Origin: Pseudomonas citri
GTDB taxonomy: Bacteria > Pseudomonadota > Gammaproteobacteria > Pseudomonadales > Pseudomonadaceae
Length of the DNA stretch: 64,000 bases
Direction of reading: 5' to 3'
Assembly (NCBI RefSeq): GCF_025336485.1
Contig: NZ_JAODAB010000001.1
Coordinates: 248,001 to 312,000 of the forward strand
Shown here: positions 59,911 through 64,000 of the stretch, in pieces
How the letters are laid out: every line of letters starts with the position of its first letter
Numbering within the stretch: the first letter of the stretch is position 1
Position numbers and translations under genes: made by a program
Notes under the pieces: model-generated
Seen by the model: the letters and a program-made list of their open reading frames with translations, nothing else
Databases searched by the model: none
What the model was told of the DNA's origin: nothing

Positions 59911-61848
59911 TCACGCTCGGGCAGCACGCCACGCCTCGATCAATTCCACAAACGTCCCCTGCACCTGCCGGATCAACCCTTCATCATCGATTTCCCCCGC
60001 CAGCCAGGCCCGGCTCGGTTCCTGGAGGATCGTACGGCCCACGGCGAACCCGCGGCAGGTGGTGCTCTGGCTGGCCTGGCGGAAACCTTCGGCCAGCGCG
60101 GCCGGCGGCGCATTGAGCCCCAGCAACACCACGCCACGGCAATACGGGTCGCGCTGCTGGATCAGCTCATCCAGTTGCCGCCACTGCTCCGCGGTCTGGG
60201 CCTCGATCTTCCACCACGCCGGGAAAATGCCCAGGTTGTAGAGGCGCTTGAGGGCGCGGTACAACACGTCCGGGTGCGGCGACGGATGATCCTTCGGTGG
60301 AATGACCTCCAGCAGCAACTCATGGCCGCTGATTTGCGAAGCCTTGTACAACGCCATCAGCTGCGCTTCCTGTTCCAGGCGCAGCAGCGGTTCGTCATCC
60401 GGGTGAAATTGCACCAGGCACTTGATGATCTGTTCTTGAGGCCAGGCAATCAGGTGGCTGCCAATGGAGCGGCCATGTTCGAAGACCAACGGCCGTGAGT
60501 TCTGCACCTCCACCGGTCGCGCCACCCACCAACCGCGCCCCGTGGCGGCGTTCAGCGAGTCCTGGCCGAAACGCTGGTCAGCCAGCAGGCCAACGTCGGC
60601 CTCGATGCCCTGGCGACGCAGGTCAGCCTCGACCCGCTCCACCGCCCGCACGAACAGTTGCTTGAGCGCCGCAATGCTATTGAGGTCGCGCCCGGCCTTG
60701 TGGGCCAGTTCCACCAGCTGCCGCCGGTGATCGAAGGCGAAAACGAACAGTTGCTTCCAAGCCTTGCGCGGCACGCTCACCTGATGCAGGCGTTGCAGCG
60801 CGATGTCCTGGTCCGGGCGGGTGATCGGCGCCGGACTATTGAACAGATAGTCGAGTTCGGCCCGGGTCGGCATCGCCGGGGCGCAGGCGTGGCGCGAGAC
60901 CACCAGGGCGCCGCAGGCGTTGGCCAGCCGGCAGCAATGCTCGTCGCTGGCCTCCTCCAACCAACCGGCGAGAAAACCGGACATGAACGCATCGCCGGCC
61001 CCTAGCACATTGAGGACTTCGACCTGGACGCCGGGGAAGATCGCACCGTCCTCGAGCCGGTTCGGGATGGCGCCGTGGATCACCGTGCAGCCCTGTGGAC
61101 CCAGCTTGACCACCAGCGTGGCCGCCGTCAGCGAGCGCACCTTGCGCAGAGCGTTCAACAAGTCCTCGCTGCCGCCAGCGATGAGGAACTCCTCTTCAGT
61201 GCCGACGATCAGGTCAAAGCGCGGCAGGATCGCCTGCACATGCTGGCTGACGTTCTGGCTGGCGACGAAACGGGTTTCGCCGTCGGCCTTGCCCGCCAGG
61301 CCCCAGAGCACCGGTCGATAATCGATGTCGAGAACGCACTTGACCCCATGCTCGCGGGCATGCTCCAGCGCCTGGAGACTGGCCTGGTAGACGCCTTCGG
61401 TGGAGAAATGGGTACCGGTCACCAGCAAGGCCTTGCTCGAAGCAATGAACGTTTCGTCGATGTCTTCGGCGCGCAGCGCCATGTCGGCGCAATTTTCCCG
61501 GTAGAACACCAAGGGAAAGGTTTCGCGGTCCTTGATACCCAGCAGGACCAAGGCCGTCAGGCGCTCGGGGTCGACCTTGATGGCGCTGACATCGCAGCCT
61601 TCGCGCGCCAGGGACTCCACCAAAAAGCGTCCCATGTGATCGCCGCCTACCCGGCTCAACATCGCAGACTTGAGCCCCAGTCGCGCGGTGCCGAAGGCGA
61701 TGTTGGCAGAGGAGCCGCCCAGGTATTTGGCGAAGCTTGCGACGTCTTCCAGCCGTGCGCCAACTTGCTGCGCATAGAGGTCGACGCCCAGGCGTCCCAG
61801 GCAGATCACATCCAATTGACGCCCACTGGCAAAACGAGTCTGGCCCAT
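59911..61848 (-). CDS. iolC: Bifunctional 5-dehydro-2-deoxygluconokinase (PfkB-DUF2090)
   Basis: 645 residues. N-terminal PfkB kinase (~10-330) with YLGGSSANIAFGTARLGLKSAMLSRVG and the catalytic Asp at D286 in LGAGDAFMSGFLAGW. The C-terminal DUF2090 half (~335-645) is an aldolase-like domain, found fused to IolC in Proteobacteria; it probably replaces the separate IolJ aldolase, which is not in the window. First gene of the iol operon. Confidence 0.95.
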   Translation of the reverse strand: MGQTRFASGRQLDVICLGRLGVDLYAQQVGARLEDVASFAKYLGGSSANIAFGTARLGLKSAMLSRVGGDHMGRFLVESLAREGCDVSAIKVDPERLTALVLLGIKDRETFPLVFYRENCADMALRAEDIDETFIASSKALLVTGTHFSTEGVYQASLQALEHAREHGVKCVLDIDYRPVLWGLAGKADGETRFVASQNVSQHVQAILPRFDLIVGTEEEFLIAGGSEDLLNALRKVRSLTAATLVVKLGPQGCTVIHGAIPNRLEDGAIFPGVQVEVLNVLGAGDAFMSGFLAGWLEEASDEHCCRLANACGALVVSRHACAPAMPTRAELDYLFNSPAPITRPDQDIALQRLHQVSVPRKAWKQLFVFAFDHRRQLVELAHKAGRDLNSIAALKQLFVRAVERVEADLRRQGIEADVGLLADQRFGQDSLNAATGRGWWVARPVEVQNSRPLVFEHGRSIGSHLIAWPQEQIIKCLVQFHPDDEPLLRLEQEAQLMALYKASQISGHELLLEVIPPKDHPSPHPDVLYRALKRLYNLGIFPAWWKIEAQTAEQWRQLDELIQQRDPYCRGVVLLGLNAPPAALAEGFRQASQSTTCRGFAVGRTILQEPSRAWLAGEIDDEGLIRQVQGTFVELIEAWRAARA

Positions 61849-61943
61849 GCTGGCTCCTGTTATTTTTATCAGCCTGCGTCGCCGCCGGAGACCGGCACCA
61901 ACGCTCTTGGTGCAGGCAGACTAAAACGAGCGAAGACCAATAA

Positions 61944-61986
61944 TCAATATTTATTCTATAAATTTTTACATTGGAATATTTTTTCC
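61944..61986. promoter_or_regulatory. Paired inositol-regulator operators between iolC and rpiR-type gene
   Basis: TCAATATTTATTCT (61944-61957) and GGAATATTTTTTCC (61973-61986) lie 29 bp apart in the divergent promoter region, 96-138 bp before iolC and ~130-170 bp before the regulator. The same spacing appears at the two other sites. This is the regulator's own control region. Confidence 0.7.
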
Positions 61987-62115
61987 AACAAGCTGAACCC
62001 CAGGCACGGTGCATCGTTTCAGCACAGGACAGTGATTGTGTCCGCCCATGATTTTCCCCGCATCTAAGTTGTAGACTGCGCCCTGCCCACAAGAACAAAG
62101 CCAGAAGGATTTTCC

Positions 62116-63036
62116 ATGACCCGCACCGATCTGCCGGCGCCATCCGAGAGCACGTCCGAACCCGCCCTCTCAGGCCCACCGATCAATGCCGAGCGTCTGC
62201 TGCAACTCATTAGCGACGAATACGAAAGCCTGCCGCGCCAGCTCAAGCGCATCGCCAGTTACATGAGCCAGCAACGCGACCGGATCATGGTCGATCGCAT
62301 CAGCGACATCGCCCGCGAATGCGAAGTGCACCCATCGGCCATCGTGCGCTTTTCCCAACGCTTCGGGTTCAGCGGGTTCAGCGAAATGCAGGCATTGTTC
62401 CGCGAGGCCTACACCCACAAGACCACGCCGGTGCAGAACTACCAGCAGCGCATCCGCAGCATGATCGCCAACAAGTCGCAGAAAGCCAGCGGCGGTGACC
62501 TGGCCCGCGAGTGCATCAACGCCACCTTGTCGGGCATCGAGCGCCTGGGCCTGGAACTGGACGACCAGGCATTCGAGAAAGCCGTGGACCTGGTGGTCAA
62601 CGCCGATAACATCTATGTAGTGGGCGTACGGCGTTCGTTCGCGGTGGCCGATTACCTGGTATACAACCTGCAACACACCAACAAGCGCATCCATCTGGTG
62701 TCCGGCCTGGGAGGCAGCTATCGCGAGCAGATGCGCAGCGTGCGGGCCAACGATCTGGTGATCGCCATCAGCTTCACGCCCTACGGCAAGGAAACCCAGC
62801 ACTGCCTGCGCATCGCCCAGCACCACCAGGCCAAGACGCTGATCATCACCGACAGCAACCTCTCGCCGTTGGCCAAGCGGGCCAACGCGGTGCTGTTGGT
62901 TAACGAAGGCAGCTCGTTCGCCTTCCGCTCGCTGAGCGCCACGTTGTGCCTGTGCCAGGCGTTATTCATCGCCGTGGCTTACCGGTTGGAAATGAAGGTG
63001 GACGAAATCCATGAACAGGTGGGGTTCGAGGACTGA
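62116..63036 (+). CDS. RpiR-family transcriptional regulator of inositol genes
   Basis: 306 residues: N-terminal RpiR helix-turn-helix (DEYESLPRQLKRIASYMSQQRDRIMVDRISDIARECEVHPSAIVRFSQRFGFSGFSEMQ region) and a C-terminal SIS sugar-isomerase domain (NIYVVGVRRSFAVADYLVYNL, LVSGLGGSYREQ) that likely binds a phosphorylated pathway intermediate. Divergent from iolC across the paired operators, so it is probably the repressor of this regulon. Not IolR of Bacillus (DeoR-type). Confidence 0.92.
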   Translation: MTRTDLPAPSESTSEPALSGPPINAERLLQLISDEYESLPRQLKRIASYMSQQRDRIMVDRISDIARECEVHPSAIVRFSQRFGFSGFSEMQALFREAYTHKTTPVQNYQQRIRSMIANKSQKASGGDLARECINATLSGIERLGLELDDQAFEKAVDLVVNADNIYVVGVRRSFAVADYLVYNLQHTNKRIHLVSGLGGSYREQMRSVRANDLVIAISFTPYGKETQHCLRIAQHHQAKTLIITDSNLSPLAKRANAVLLVNEGSSFAFRSLSATLCLCQALFIAVAYRLEMKVDEIHEQVGFED

Positions 63037-63066
63037 CACCCCGCCCGCATCGTTGAAGGAGACAAC

Positions 63067-63678
63067 ATGAAGCTGATCGGCATGCTGGACTCACCCTATG
63101 TGCGACGCGTCGCTATTAGCGCCAAATGCCTGGGCATTACCCTGGAGCATGAACCGGTGTCGGTGTTCAGGCATTTCCAACGGTTCCGGGACATCAACCC
63201 GGTGGTCAAGGCGCCAACCCTGCTGCTCGACGACGGCACGGTGCTGATGGACTCTACGTTGATCATCGACTACCTGGAGGCCTTGGCCGCGCCAGGCAAG
63301 AGCCTGATGCCGAATGACCTGGCGCAACGTCTGCGGTCATTGCGCCTGGTCGGGCTGGCATTGGCGGCCTGCGAGAAGTCGGTGCAGCTGTACTACGAGC
63401 GCAACCTGCGGCCGGAACACGTCCAGCACGCACCCTGGACGGAACGCGTAGAAGGCCAACTGGCAGCGGCCTACGCCATGCTGGAACAGGAGCTGGAGAA
63501 ACAGCCACTGGCCACCAGCGGCCCCCTCGACCAGGCCGGCATCACCGTGGCCGTGGCCTGGAGCTTCACCCGATTGGTGGCGCCGGAACAGTTGCAAGGC
63601 AAGTCGCTGCCGTTGATCAGCGCATTCGCGACCTATGCCGAAGGGCTGGAGGCGTTTGTCAGTACGCCGATGGAATAG
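63067..63678 (+). CDS. Glutathione S-transferase family protein
   Basis: 203 residues: thioredoxin-like N-terminal domain with the glutathione-site start DSPYVRRVAISAKCLGI and PTLLLDDGTVLMDSTLIIDYLE, then an all-helical C-terminal domain. Its stop overlaps the end of hcnC by 46 bp, tail to tail. The 30 bp before it carry a GAAGGAGA ribosome site. Substrate unknown. Confidence 0.88.
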   Translation: MKLIGMLDSPYVRRVAISAKCLGITLEHEPVSVFRHFQRFRDINPVVKAPTLLLDDGTVLMDSTLIIDYLEALAAPGKSLMPNDLAQRLRSLRLVGLALAACEKSVQLYYERNLRPEHVQHAPWTERVEGQLAAAYAMLEQELEKQPLATSGPLDQAGITVAVAWSFTRLVAPEQLQGKSLPLISAFATYAEGLEAFVSTPME

Positions 63679-64000
63679 CGGGTGGGCGTCACCTCGAAGC
63701 GATCCGCCAGGAACGGGGTGATGTCCAGCGGCAACGGCTCGTCGTTCACCAGTTTGTCCAACAACACCCCGGTGATGGCCGAGGTCAGGATGCCGGTGCG
63801 GAAATGACCGCAGGCGTTGAGGTAGCCTTCCACGCCTGCCATCGGCCCGAGGATCGGCAACTCATCGGGCGAGCCAGGGCGTAGACCGGCCCAGGTTCGT
63901 TTCAGGTTGATGTCGGCCAACTGGGGGATGCAACGCACCGCGCCCTGCACCAGCCCTTCGATCTCGGGGTAAGTGGTGGTCACATCGAAGCCCTTGTCTT
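63633..64000 (-). CDS. hcnC: Hydrogen cyanide synthase subunit HcnC (C-terminal part)
   Basis: The visible ~121 C-terminal residues contain DKGFDVTTTYPEIEGLVQGA, LKRTWAGLRPGSPDELPILGP, YLNACGHFRTGILTSAITGV and LPLDITPFLADRF, matching HcnC as I know it from P. protegens. HcnABC oxidises glycine to HCN and CO2; HcnC is a flavoprotein with the final FAD-binding segment here. The gene starts beyond the window and ends inside the GST gene (46-bp tail overlap). Confidence 0.9.
   Translation of the reverse strand, partial: DKGFDVTTTYPEIEGLVQGAVRCIPQLADINLKRTWAGLRPGSPDELPILGPMAGVEGYLNACGHFRTGILTSAITGVLLDKLVNDEPLPLDITPFLADRFEVTPTRYSIGVLTNASSPSA

Overview
The window is a chromosomal segment of a fluorescent Pseudomonas. 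GC is high, most genes are densely packed and many neighbours share ATGA stop/start overlaps. REP elements of the GTGGGAGC...GCTCGCGA type occur, and the DksA paralogue, the HcnC end, the E. coli-like Bcs subunits and the orphan betaine-type binding protein all fit the genus. The end of hcnC (hydrogen cyanide synthase) at the right edge points to a plant-associated or biocontrol member of the P. fluorescens complex. No tRNA, rRNA, CRISPR array, prophage or transposase was seen.

Region 1 (1-10.2 kb, minus strand) is an accessory chemosensory operon: a receptor with a frameshift, CheY, a STAS protein, CheA, receptor, CheW, receptor, membrane-anchored CheW, a receptor tail remnant, and the first codons of another gene. 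Region 2 (10.2-11.0 kb) is a NarL/FixJ-type response regulator. Region 3 (11.0-24.6 kb, minus) is a complete E. coli-type cellulose operon in the order bcsE-F-G-R-Q-A-B-Z-C. Region 4 (24.8-28.9 kb, minus) is a seven-PAS histidine kinase overlapping a second, closely related NarL-type regulator. Tandem GTAGG palindromes spaced 20-21 bp lie upstream of the che operon, the first regulator and the bcs operon, which suggests one two-component circuit controls both the chemosensory and cellulose modules. Region 5 (29.1-32.9 kb, minus) is a TonB receptor-YfiR-diguanylate cyclase operon, a likely source of the c-di-GMP that BcsA and BcsE bind.

Region 6 (33.2-48.9 kb) is mixed housekeeping and accessory genes: a Gfo/Idh oxidoreductase, an FAD protein with an XRE-cupin regulator, an EamA exporter, a six-gene Mrp/Pha cation/proton antiporter, a DUF3995 membrane protein, an orphan betaine-type binding protein, two small unknowns, a chemoreceptor with a C-terminal sensory domain and a zinc-site-depleted DksA.

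Region 7 (49.2-63.0 kb) is a myo-inositol regulon: an ABC importer, gfo/idh, iolG, iolD, iolI, iolB, iolE, iolC and a divergent RpiR-type regulator. Paired GGAATA-N2-TATTCC-like operators spaced exactly 29 bp occur at three promoters: iolC/rpiR, the ABC importer, and the Gfo/Idh gene about 20 kb away. A glutathione S-transferase and the 3' end of hcnC close the window, overlapping tail to tail.
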